Part shown: positions 52,827 to 59,632 of the stretch, piece after piece
Layout of the letters: every line of letters starts with the position of its first letter
How positions within the stretch are numbered: the stretch's first letter is position 1
NCBI GenBank assembly: GCA_016873805.1
Contig: VGVZ01000013.1
Coordinates: forward strand, 1-64,000
Reading direction: 5' to 3'
From: Ignavibacteria bacterium
Lineage (GTDB): Bacteria; Bacteroidota; Ignavibacteria; UBA10030
Length of the DNA: 64,000 nucleotides
Made by a program: the position numbers and the translations under genes
Notes under the pieces: generated by a model
Databases searched by the model: none
The model's input: the letters and a program-made list of their open reading frames with translations, nothing else
What the model was told of the DNA's origin: nothing

Positions 52827-53195
52827 CTATTCGTGGACTTGACATGCCTCCAGTACGTTGTTATCTGGATCATAGAAGAGAAAATACTTCACTGCGTTAT
52901 CCTCAATCAATTCGCTGACGCGCACTGCTTTTTCGAGTAGTTCTTGTCGTGCAGAATGAACATCAAAAGTCTTGAATATTGGATAGGAAACCGTGTCCTT
53001 GTTGTTTTCAATCTTCCCGTCAGTTTGCCAAAGTGTCAAACTGGTGGGGCCACCTGTGTCTAGAACGGCGAGCTTGATATCGGAGTCGTCCCACACGGAA
53101 GTAAGTCCTAACTTCTCTTGATACCATTGTCTTGATTGTTTGATGTCAGAAACACGGACAATTACCGTGTCAATTCCGTGTAGGATTCTTTTCAT
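52827..53195 (-). CDS. VOC (glyoxalase/bleomycin-resistance-like) protein
   Basis: This 122-residue single-domain protein belongs to the vicinal-oxygen-chelate superfamily. The opening ILHGIDTVIVRVSDIKQSRQ carries the first metal histidine, and the second half has a typical beta-alpha-beta-beta-beta arrangement with SELIEDNAVKYFLFYDPDNN and a terminal glutamate (VLEACQ), the usual last metal ligand. Substrates in this superfamily range from methylglyoxal-glutathione to antibiotics, so none is assigned. GGAG precedes the ATG. It is the only gene between two attC-like elements, as expected for a cassette gene, but is encoded opposite to the apparent direction of those elements. Confidence 0.8.
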   Translation of the reverse strand: MKRILHGIDTVIVRVSDIKQSRQWYQEKLGLTSVWDDSDIKLAVLDTGGPTSLTLWQTDGKIENNKDTVSYPIFKTFDVHSARQELLEKAVRVSELIEDNAVKYFLFYDPDNNVLEACQVHE

Positions 53196-53244
53196 TTTGA
53201 ACTCCTTCTAAGGTTAAGAATTGAATCCAAAGGGAAAGACGCCT

Positions 53245-53277
53245 GTTAGCCCATGCGGCGGCAATATTGTCTTGCGC
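53245..53277. repeat. attC-like core 2 between VOC gene and secreted protein gene
   Basis: A short gap of about 80 bases holds GCCTGTTAGCCC followed by CATGCGGCGGCAATATTG. Only one GTTAGCC core is visible (53245-53251), so this is a weak or partial member of the family. Confidence 0.3.
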
Positions 53278-54057
53278 TCACTTCGTCAACTCGATTGAAA
53301 ATGCAGCTTCCTTCTTCGTTCCATCTTTGAAGTTGGCTTCAACCTTGATTGAGCTAGGCATCCCCTCCATTTGTCCGGGCTTGACGAGATCAATCTTTGC
53401 TGTATGGCAACCAATGGGTGTAATGTTTATTTCTGTACCCATCGGCGGTCTCGGAACTGCTTTCCAGTCAATGTTGACATCCAATGGAAGCGTGAATAGC
53501 TCGCCTATTGTTGCCATATCGATACTCATGCCACGTAGAAAAACGGTGATGGATTCCCCAACCTTCATTTTCTCGATATCGATCGTTTTGTCCTTTGCTG
53601 GGTCTCGAAGGAAGACAAGGGAGAATTTCTTCGGTACCTCCTTGACCTTCTGCGCAATTTGCACCGAGCTTTCAAAAGACTTACCATCGTACGAGAGATG
53701 ATTCGATAACTTTGCTACTGCCGCCTTGAGTGGTTTGACGAGTTTGACCGTTGCTGAATGGTCGCCAGTTGATTTGACCTCAAGAGCATCACTTCCGCTC
53801 CAGTGAACAATTGAGTCTTTTGAGATTGCAAAAGATTTGCCCTTTTCATCCAATCCGACTGCATAGACGGTGACGGTTTCATCCGGAAGCAACTGGAGAC
53901 AGCCTACCGGACTCATACCTTTGGCATCGGTGGTCATGATGAGGCTGGTAAGCTTGGGTGTTGCCGTTTCCTTGGTTTGTGCATTCAGTTCGATGCTGAA
54001 CAGCACGACGACCGATAGCAGAGGAGTTGCTATCAGCCTTGCGATTGTTCGATTCAT
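53278..54057 (-). CDS. Secreted protein of unknown function, 259 aa
   Basis: I do not recognise a family. The protein has a signal peptide (LLSVVVLFSIELNAQ) and no lipobox. The rest looks like two or three immunoglobulin-like beta-sandwich units: VTVYAVGLDEKGKSFAISKD with VHWSGSDALEVKSTGDHSAT (residues about 62-105) resembles a bacterial Ig-like (BIG2) domain. A second unit runs from SLVFLRDPAKDKTIDIEKM, and a last one ends VEANFKDGTKKEAAFSIELT. GGAG precedes the ATG. It is the sole gene between attC-like elements 2 and 3, so it may be a mobile-cassette gene. Its lower G+C content relative to the flanking catabolic genes fits an imported gene. Confidence 0.7.
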   Translation of the reverse strand: MNRTIARLIATPLLSVVVLFSIELNAQTKETATPKLTSLIMTTDAKGMSPVGCLQLLPDETVTVYAVGLDEKGKSFAISKDSIVHWSGSDALEVKSTGDHSATVKLVKPLKAAVAKLSNHLSYDGKSFESSVQIAQKVKEVPKKFSLVFLRDPAKDKTIDIEKMKVGESITVFLRGMSIDMATIGELFTLPLDVNIDWKAVPRPPMGTEINITPIGCHTAKIDLVKPGQMEGMPSSIKVEANFKDGTKKEAAFSIELTK

Positions 54058-54095
54058 TGTAGCACTCCTTTCTTGATTTGTTGATTGTTATTGCC

Positions 54096-54197
54096 GCCTA
54101 CCGAACGATTCCATCTGCCCGCCGCGGGCGGGTCTATTCCGGGCTGCGACAAGCTGGATTGAGCGATCCGCCTCTGGCGGAGAGCGTCGGTGTTACG
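54096..54197 (+). repeat. attC-like element 3
   Basis: A 102-base element runs from GCCTACC to GTTACGC. It contains CTGGATTGAGCGATCCGCC, a small palindrome TCCGCCTCTGGCGGA, and the end GGAGAGCGTCGGTGTTACGCC shared with element 4. Length and paired ends match the form of integron attC sites, but the ends deviate from the strict RYYYAAC/GTTRRRY consensus. Confidence 0.5.
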
Positions 54198-54230
54198 CCT
54201 CTCATGCGTTCGTTGCGCCCCCGTCGTCGA

Positions 54231-54569
54231 TCACTGCTGACTGTGTCGGTATTTGATGACTTTCATTTTCTCCAACGTCACTAAGCCTTCCTTGACCGTC
54301 TCGTCAATGAAGGGCATGAGCTTGTTGATATTCTCCTCAGTGTCGACAATTTCGATCACCATTGGAAGGTCGACAGAGAGTTCGAGTAGCTTGGCCGTGT
54401 GAATGCGGCTGTCGGCACCGAACCCCATAATGCCACGGAGAACCGTCGCCCCGGCAAGGTTAAGTTCTCGGGCCTTGATGACGATCTGCTCGTATAACGG
54501 TTTGCCTTGATACTGATCAGATTCTCCGATGAACACACGCAAGAGTAAAGCATCTTCTGGAAGTTTCAT
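54231..54569 (-). CDS. DUF190 family protein, partner of CrcB
   Basis: This 112-residue cytoplasmic protein of the DUF190 family has a compact ferredoxin-like, PII-like fold. Family blocks are LLLRVFIGESDQYQGKPLYE near residue 8, ARELNLAGATVLRGIMGFGA near 33 and DLPMVIEIVDTEENINKLMP near 67. These proteins commonly sit beside crcB, and here the gene begins 10 bases after the crcB stop codon. It is probably co-transcribed from the fluoride riboswitch. A role in regulating or assisting fluoride export is inferred from co-occurrence; the biochemical function is not known to me. GGTGA lies before the ATG. Confidence 0.88.
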   Translation of the reverse strand: MKLPEDALLLRVFIGESDQYQGKPLYEQIVIKARELNLAGATVLRGIMGFGADSRIHTAKLLELSVDLPMVIEIVDTEENINKLMPFIDETVKEGLVTLEKMKVIKYRHSQQ

Positions 54570-54579
54570 AGTCTCACCT

Positions 54580-54965
54580 TCAGGAAAACAACTTTAAGAG
54601 AAGTCTCGACGAGTAGATACCGAGCACGACGAACAGAATCCCGATCAGATTGCTGGCAACGATGTTGAAAGTCGCCAGCTTCAACTCACCACCCCGAAGG
54701 AGATTGACTGTTTCAAGGGTATAGGTGGAAAATGTTGTGTATGCTCCAAGAAAGCCAATGGTGATGAAGCTTCGCATTCGGTGGGGATGATGGCGGTATC
54801 GAAGAGCTCGATGACCACTCCGATCACAAACGACCCGCTGAGATTGACGACCAGGGTTCCCCAGGGGAAAGTCTCGCTGGTCGTATGATACACGAAAGTC
54901 GATAACCCGTACCGAGCGACGGCTCCGAGAGATCCTCCGACAGCAATAAGCAAGAATTGTTGCAT
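54580..54965 (-). pseudogene. crcB: CrcB/Fluc fluoride channel gene, single-base frameshift
   Basis: The gene would encode a Fluc-type fluoride channel of about 128 residues with four transmembrane helices that exports fluoride. The N-terminal part reads LIAVGGSLGAVARYG and GTLVVNLSGSFVIGV in one frame. The C-terminal part reads ITIGFLGAYTTFSTYTLETV, including the TTFSTY pore motif, in another. The switch occurs near 54775-54779, where one T on the plus strand appears to be missing; the span of 386 bases is one short of 129 codons. Restoring it gives IIPTEMRSF and a complete protein. Either the gene is inactive or the base is a sequencing error. A fluoride riboswitch lies directly upstream and DUF190 downstream. 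Confidence 0.85.
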
Positions 54966-54984
54966 TCAAAAAAATCCTTTCTAT

Positions 54985-55043
54985 CGGTAGGAGTCATCAG
55001 ACTCGAAATTGTTCGGGACGGTCGAAGGCGAACCCCATCGCCC
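54985..55043 (-). ncRNA. Fluoride riboswitch (crcB motif)
   Basis: The minus strand reads GGGCGATGGGGTTCGCC, then a short variable stem, then GTCTGATGACTCCTACCG, ending about 20 bases before the crcB ATG. GGCGATGG-GTTCGCC and CTGATGACTCCTAC are the conserved blocks of the fluoride riboswitch, including the pseudoknot partners. It is expected to turn on crcB and the DUF190 gene when fluoride rises. Confidence 0.92.
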
Positions 55044-55074
55044 GTTAGTTCACCTCATCAGGCGACGCAATGAC

Positions 55075-55190
55075 GCATACCGTTTGCGGTAACACGCAGT
55101 CCGCCTGAGGCGGATTGAGCGATCCGCCGAAGTGCCGCTCATGGAGTTCTCCACGCTGCGTCACGTAGGCCGAGAGCGTCGTTGTTACCG
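55075..55190 (+). repeat. attC-like element 4
   Basis: A 116-base element runs from GCATACC to GTTACCG. Its centre holds AGTCCGCCTGAGGCGGATT, an almost perfect palindrome, then GAGCGATCCGCC. The end CGAGAGCGTCGTTGTTACCGCC is shared with element 3. An additional GTTAG core lies at 55044-55048 near the riboswitch start. Confidence 0.55.
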
Positions 55191-55336
55191 CCGATACGCG
55201 TTCCTTCGTTTGTGTGAACAAAGTAATTTGGTTGAGAGTACTTCATGGAGATTCTCTCAAACGGGCGGCAGGTACGGGCCAATCCAGCCCTTAATTGTTG
55301 CTTGCACATATGCTGTTAAATTGTTATCATTCGGCC

Positions 55337-55627
55337 GTGATCCTCGACTTTGCGGACAAAACGACGGAAGATATTTACAATGGGCTTGATACCAAGGCAG
55401 CCCGTCGGATTTCGCAAAACGTGTGGTCGGTGGCAATCCGAAAACTGGATATGCTGAACGCTGCATCAGATCTGCGGGACTTGCGAGTCCCACCGGCCAA
55501 CCGATTGGAAGCATTGAGAGGGAAGTGGTTGGGTCACCACTCCATTCGTATCAATGACCAGTATCGGATAGTATTCAGATGGATTGACGGCCATGCAAAA
55601 GACGTATTGATAACAGACTATCATTGA
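55337..55627 (+). CDS. higB: HigB-type toxin (RelE superfamily)
   Basis: This RelE-like ribonuclease toxin of about 96 residues cleaves mRNA on the ribosome and is neutralised by the downstream antitoxin. Family similarity starts at ILDFADKTTEDIYNGL and continues through VWSVAIRKLDMLNAASDLRD, VPPANRLEALRGKWLGHHSI, and the C-terminal RINDQYRIVFRW with VLITDYH, where catalytic Arg, Tyr and His residues lie. I chose the GTG at 55337, because homology begins there; an in-frame ATG at 55310 would add 9 residues. It is one of only two plus-strand genes in the window and sits with higA between attC-like elements 4 and 5. Confidence 0.9.
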   Translation: MILDFADKTTEDIYNGLDTKAARRISQNVWSVAIRKLDMLNAASDLRDLRVPPANRLEALRGKWLGHHSIRINDQYRIVFRWIDGHAKDVLITDYH

Positions 55628-55640
55628 AAGGAAAAAGGTT

Positions 55641-55910
55641 ATGATTCCAAAGAACCGAAAGCCGACACATCCTGGAGAGATTCTGTTGGAAGAATTTCTG
55701 AAGCCGCGCGGGATGAGCCAGGTTGAACTTGCCAAGAAGATGGGTGTACCGGTCCAACGGGTGAACACACTTATTAATGGCAAGCGCGATATGACTGCGG
55801 AGACGGCCATATTGTTGTCTCGTGTATTGAAGACATCCTCTGAATTTTGGATGAACCTTCAGGTTGCTTACGACCTTTTTGAAGCTCGACGGGCGATGGA
55901 AGCTGCGTAA
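55641..55910 (+). CDS. higA: HigA-type antitoxin
   Basis: This 89-residue antitoxin has an XRE-type helix-turn-helix (MSQVELAKKMGVPVQRVNTL, residues 25-44) and the family N-terminal HPGEILLEEFLKPRG. It binds HigB and represses their shared promoter. It follows higB by 13 bases, with GGAAA upstream of the ATG, in the toxin-first order typical of higBA. TSSEFWMNLQVAYDL at the C-terminus is the usual HigA toxin-contact helix. Confidence 0.93.
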   Translation: MIPKNRKPTHPGEILLEEFLKPRGMSQVELAKKMGVPVQRVNTLINGKRDMTAETAILLSRVLKTSSEFWMNLQVAYDLFEARRAMEAA

Positions 55911-56002
55911 GCAACGTCGTTATCAGGACCTGCCCGCCCGTTGCCTCCTTTTCCAGTACTCCCCCTCACTGTTGATGTACACTTCTGCAGCAAACCAACG
56001 AC

Positions 56003-56137
56003 GCATAACGCCTCGCAAAACACTGCAGTCCTCCTGAGGCGGATTGAGTGACCCCGAGCGAACCCGCCGACGACTCGGTCTTCTCTCAAAGACGGCGGGT
56101 GAGTCGAGGGGGAGCGGCGTGGTTGATGCTGTTAGGC
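56003..56137 (+). repeat. attC-like element 5
   Basis: A 135-base element runs from GCATAAC to GTTAGGC, the best match in the window to attC end cores. It contains AGTCCTCCTGAGGCGGATTGAG, homologous to the centre of element 4, and an internal inverted pair (CCGCCGACGACTCG with GGCGGGTGAGTCG) able to form the long hairpin expected of a folded single-stranded attC. Confidence 0.6.
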
Positions 56138-56178
56138 GGCGTATTTTATTCCCTCTGAAAAGAGCAGTTCCTTCCCAA

Positions 56179-56868
56179 TCACAGGAGATCCATTCTCTTT
56201 GTGAAACATTGAAGGAGATTATCTTCAGCGACACGAAAAGCTGTACCTCTATTTCGAACCTGACCGTTGCTTTTCAAATGCATACGAAGATCAACAACAA
56301 CGTGACCTTGCCTGATTAGTTTAAGCAATCCTATCTTACTCGGACTCCTGAGAAGGTATGCCTCGTTGTAGTGGAATTCTTCTCTGCCTTTCTGGTCGAG
56401 TCTTGAATCTGCTATTACGAGAATGAGCGATGGAAGCTTCTGAGCAAAATACTCCATGAGAGCATCATCGTTCCAAGAAGCGATTATCTTGCCTTTTCGG
56501 TCTCGGAGTTGAAGGGCTTGCTTGGTTGTAGTGAGTCTTAGACCCTGTGGGTTTGACTTGACAGTGACAGTGCACTTAAGAGCTTTGCGTCCAGTGCTGT
56601 CTCGATAGCCATATTGCTTGATGATGGAGGATTGAGGAGATTTCCAAACGCCACGATTGAATGTGAACATCGTGACGAATGAAGAAGCGGGCCTACGTTT
56701 GGATTTGAGCTCGATTCGACCCAGATCGGGCAATCTGACATTGTTCTCTTTCAACCCGAGTATCGTTTCGAGCGTGTAGCCTACGCCCGTGTTCCCCTTT
56801 CGCTTGGAGGGCATGAATCCTTGGGCGGAAATGTTCCTGAGCTTTGACTTGAATTGTCGCAGGTTCAT
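56179..56868 (-). CDS. MvaI/BcnI-family type II restriction endonuclease
   Basis: This 229-residue endonuclease resembles the MvaI/BcnI family, monomeric enzymes that cut CCWGG or CCSGG. The catalytic region is visible as GNTGVGYTLETILGLKENNV (near residue 25) followed by RLPDLGRIELKSKRRPASSF (near 45), giving the D...E-x-K nuclease triad. VTMFTF and WKSP follow, and NRGTAFRV near the end belongs to the family's C-terminal region. The gene begins 7 bases after the methyltransferase stop codon, in one transcription run with it. A target of CCWGG/CCSGG type is inferred from the family. Confidence 0.85.
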   Translation of the reverse strand: MNLRQFKSKLRNISAQGFMPSKRKGNTGVGYTLETILGLKENNVRLPDLGRIELKSKRRPASSFVTMFTFNRGVWKSPQSSIIKQYGYRDSTGRKALKCTVTVKSNPQGLRLTTTKQALQLRDRKGKIIASWNDDALMEYFAQKLPSLILVIADSRLDQKGREEFHYNEAYLLRSPSKIGLLKLIRQGHVVVDLRMHLKSNGQVRNRGTAFRVAEDNLLQCFTKRMDLL

Positions 56869-56875
56869 TGATTGC

Positions 56876-58138
56876 TCATTTCTGCTTCCTCATTACGACG
56901 ATGTACTCATTAAGCATTGTTGTGTCCAGTTTTCCTGGCTCGTTGGTGGGACTGTTTTTGGCGGGCATTCTCTTATTTGGAATGCTGCGGAGGAAGGTAT
57001 CAACGTGGGCGAACTTGTTTCTCTCAAAGAAGGACACGATGGCTTCGTCGGTGGGCAGCGTGACACCTTTGACTCTTCGGTTACCAACGACGTAACAAAC
57101 AGAACCAGCACGCCGAATGAGTCGAGAAACATTGTGAATAGACTTTTCGAGATCAATGTAGAACGACGCAATTTCTAGAGACCGCTTATGGTCGACGTCG
57201 GAGATCTTCTTGATAGCCTTGTCGAGCGGGGGGCAATCAAACTTTGGAATATGCCCGTTGGATTGGCCACCCATTAGTTTCTTGTCAACAAGATTGGGTG
57301 TTTCAAGATCGAGCCATTGACTTGATAGACGTGAGTATTGGCCGTAAGCAACCGTAGTGCGTGAGTCACCATAGGGCGGGGAAGTGATAATCAAATCGAA
57401 ATCGGAAGAAGCCAACGTATTGGGTATCCCTTCTACAGTGTTGAAATCGTAGATAGAGACCGACGACTTTCGTGGTGACTGCTTCAAGGCAGCCAAGTAT
57501 GCGATCATCCCTTTGCGGTTGCGAGACAGTTTGTTTTCGATGATACCATAGACATCTGGATTGAACGACTCAATTTGTTTGTCAGTCATTCGGAACAGCT
57601 TGAACTCTGCGTTTCGTGTCAGGGAAGTTTCTCGGACAGTCTCGCTGTATGCAACCTTGAAGAAATCTCTGACATCTTCGTTGTCTATCTGCCAAATGTA
57701 TTGCTTAAGATATGTGAGTTTGCGGATAACGTCTGGCTGAAACCAAAAATCGATGTTTGGGAAACTTGGCAATTGCAAGACGCTAGGTTCACCTTCAAAG
57801 CGAGCCTTGAAAGCAAACTCGGAAAAGTCCTTGAGATACAGGTCAAGTATCTGCTGTCGGACGGGGGTTGTTTTTGTTTTCGCAATAAGGCGTGCGAGCG
57901 GATTAAGGTCAGTTCCCGCAGCATCGATACCTCTTAGCTGTGCTTCAACGAGCGATGTTCCTGTGCCGCAATAGGGATCAAAGAGTCTCTTGGCTGAGGA
58001 GCCGAAAAGCTCAAGCAGCTTAGAAGGTATTTGTGGAATCATTCGAGCTGGGTAATCGTGGAAACAATGGGTCATCGCCCTTGTGTTGGTACCACGAAAC
58101 TCCCAGTCGATTTGAGTGTGATGCTGAACTGCCCGCAT
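56876..58138 (-). CDS. DNA methyltransferase, probably N4-cytosine (TSPPY type)
   Basis: This 420-residue modification enzyme transfers a methyl group from S-adenosylmethionine to DNA. The catalytic motif IV reads DLIITSPPYGDSRTTVAYG (near residue 254), the SPPY form usual for N4-cytosine methyltransferases. The methionine-binding motif I is LFDPYCGTGTSLVEAQLRGI (near 53), with GTDLNPLARLIA as motif II. It lies between two restriction endonuclease genes, 4 bases from the upstream one and 7 bases from the downstream one. MvaI- and BcnI-type systems use N4-cytosine methylation, which fits the downstream nuclease. N6-adenine specificity is less likely but not excluded. Confidence 0.88.
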   Translation of the reverse strand: MRAVQHHTQIDWEFRGTNTRAMTHCFHDYPARMIPQIPSKLLELFGSSAKRLFDPYCGTGTSLVEAQLRGIDAAGTDLNPLARLIAKTKTTPVRQQILDLYLKDFSEFAFKARFEGEPSVLQLPSFPNIDFWFQPDVIRKLTYLKQYIWQIDNEDVRDFFKVAYSETVRETSLTRNAEFKLFRMTDKQIESFNPDVYGIIENKLSRNRKGMIAYLAALKQSPRKSSVSIYDFNTVEGIPNTLASSDFDLIITSPPYGDSRTTVAYGQYSRLSSQWLDLETPNLVDKKLMGGQSNGHIPKFDCPPLDKAIKKISDVDHKRSLEIASFYIDLEKSIHNVSRLIRRAGSVCYVVGNRRVKGVTLPTDEAIVSFFERNKFAHVDTFLRSIPNKRMPAKNSPTNEPGKLDTTMLNEYIVVMRKQK

Positions 58139-58142
58139 AGGT

Positions 58143-58877
58143 TCACCTGTAGATTTGGTTTAAGTCCTGAACAATCTCAGAGAAATTCCGAACCCGTTCG
58201 CCCCAGTCACCAGCCTTCGTAATATACACAAAATCAAAGAAACGCAGCATTCCTGCTTGTTGCGGGTTGGTAATCTCCTCATAGAAGTTAGTTGTGATTA
58301 GTCCAACCTTGAAGCTTACCTGCGCTTGGTAAGAGAGTTCGTACTTAGCTTTGATGGACTGACAATCGTCGGCAGTGGCGATGTCCATCAATAGCTTCCA
58401 TTTGTAAGTCTGGCCAACCCGTTCTCGAAGTGAGGTCTTCATTGAGTAGATGATCACAGGTTTTTGGAGCGTGTGTGCTTTGCTGTAAATGAGCAGGTCA
58501 ATATCAGGTTTCTGGACATCGTCGCCGACTTTGATTGTTGCATACTCGTTGATGATTCGATGTCGCTTGGGTTTAAGCGTAATCTCAATGTCCTGAGAGA
58601 GAATGCCCGCCTGTTGATGTCGTACGAGTGCGTAGGCAACCAATCCTTGAAAAGCATTGCCTGCCACTGTCTTGCTTGCCTGGTCAAAGTCGCTGATGAC
58701 TCCTTCGTCAATTCGAGCTTGGATGAGTTCACCAACTTCTGGGATGCTGCCTTGCATAATGTCCGTAAGATATGTCATTGCTTCGGTGAGTCCGACTTCT
58801 TGGGCCTTCCTTTCGAACTTCTGTTTGAGCGGATTGAAGTAATATCGTGCGTCGAGTTCTTTGACCAGACCGTTCAA
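58143..58877 (-). CDS. Putative type II restriction endonuclease, BsaWI-like
   Basis: This 244-residue protein resembles the BsaWI-type restriction endonucleases. The C-terminal half contains DVQKPDIDLLIYSKAHTLQK followed by VIIYSMKTSLRERVGQTYKW (near residues 125-160), a PD...S-x-K catalytic arrangement with the RER-Q helix common to this group. The N-terminal part is helical (QARIDEGVISDFDQASKTVA). Translation appears to start at TTG with GGAGAT upstream. It is the first gene of a three-gene run with the methyltransferase and the MvaI-like nuclease. The assignment rests on motif resemblance; BsaWI cuts WCCGGW, but specificity here is unknown. Confidence 0.7.
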   Translation of the reverse strand: MNGLVKELDARYYFNPLKQKFERKAQEVGLTEAMTYLTDIMQGSIPEVGELIQARIDEGVISDFDQASKTVAGNAFQGLVAYALVRHQQAGILSQDIEITLKPKRHRIINEYATIKVGDDVQKPDIDLLIYSKAHTLQKPVIIYSMKTSLRERVGQTYKWKLLMDIATADDCQSIKAKYELSYQAQVSFKVGLITTNFYEEITNPQQAGMLRFFDFVYITKAGDWGERVRNFSEIVQDLNQIYR

Positions 58878-58941
58878 GATAATCTCCTGTGATTGGGTGA
58901 TAGATGTCAGCTGTATGGGTCATAAGATAATGAAATATGAC

Positions 58942-58948
58942 GCCTAAC
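58942..58948. repeat. attC-like core at the right island edge
   Basis: The heptamer GCCTAAC, reverse of GTTAGGC, lies between the restriction gene start and the eda stop codon. It marks the probable right limit of the accessory island; the rest of an attC-like element is not seen here. Confidence 0.35.
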
Positions 58949-58956
58949 CGCATCCA

Positions 58957-59595
58957 TTACGCCATGCCAAGGTGTTCACACAACGTTCTGGCATTTTGCG
59001 TGAGCTGTAGATAGTCTCCCGATTCGATCGCCTTCCGATCGAGTAATGCTGTTCCGACGCCGACGGCACACGCTCCCGCCTTGATCCATTCGCCCCCGTT
59101 CGTCAGCGTCACGCCCCCCGTGGGCATCAACGGAAGATGGGGCATCGGAGCAAGAATCCCCTTGAAGAATGCCATTCCAAGCACATCGGCGGGAAAAACT
59201 TTGATGATGTCGCCTCCGTGCTCATACGCAGTCTGAATTTCGGTCGGGGTGAAACAGCCGGGCATCGCAGGGAGGTTGTTCTTGTGGGCTACCTCGATGA
59301 TACCGCGCTTGAATATCGGCCCGACAACGAATTTGGCTCCGGCATCGATCGCTTGTTGCGCCGTCTCGCCGGACAACACCGATCCGACGCCGACGAGCAC
59401 GTCAGGGGAAACACTCGATGTAACCTCGCGAATCATCGCGAGCGCATTCGGCACGGTCATCGTGATCTCGATGACGCTCACGCCCCCTTTCTGAATCGCC
59501 TCGATGACGAGCATGAGCTTCTTCGTATCGCTCATGCGAATCACCGCAACAGCTTTCCGCTTTTTGATCTCGTGGACAATCTCGTCTCGTTTCAT
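58957..59595 (-). CDS. eda: KDPG/KHG aldolase
   Basis: This class I aldolase of about 212 residues splits 2-keto-3-deoxy-6-phosphogluconate into pyruvate and glyceraldehyde 3-phosphate in the cytoplasm. Active-site residues are in place: Glu in GVSVIEITMT (near residue 43), the Schiff-base lysine in GGDIIKVFPADVLG (near 132), PGCFTPTEI near 113, and the phosphate loop MPTGGVTLTNGGEWI near 159. I chose the ATG at 59595, preceded by GAGGG, over a TTG 6 bases upstream. It is the last intact gene of the KDG run; the accessory island begins immediately after its stop codon. Confidence 0.95.
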   Translation of the reverse strand: MKRDEIVHEIKKRKAVAVIRMSDTKKLMLVIEAIQKGGVSVIEITMTVPNALAMIREVTSSVSPDVLVGVGSVLSGETAQQAIDAGAKFVVGPIFKRGIIEVAHKNNLPAMPGCFTPTEIQTAYEHGGDIIKVFPADVLGMAFFKGILAPMPHLPLMPTGGVTLTNGGEWIKAGACAVGVGTALLDRKAIESGDYLQLTQNARTLCEHLGMA

Positions 59596-59632
59596 GGCCA
59601 ACCCTCATTCAGTACGATATCCTCGTCGGGAA

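Noticed and set aside
52594-58948. Insertion sequence or prophage as cause of the island
   Set aside because: No transposase, integrase, terminase or phage structural gene and no terminal inverted repeats with target duplications are visible.
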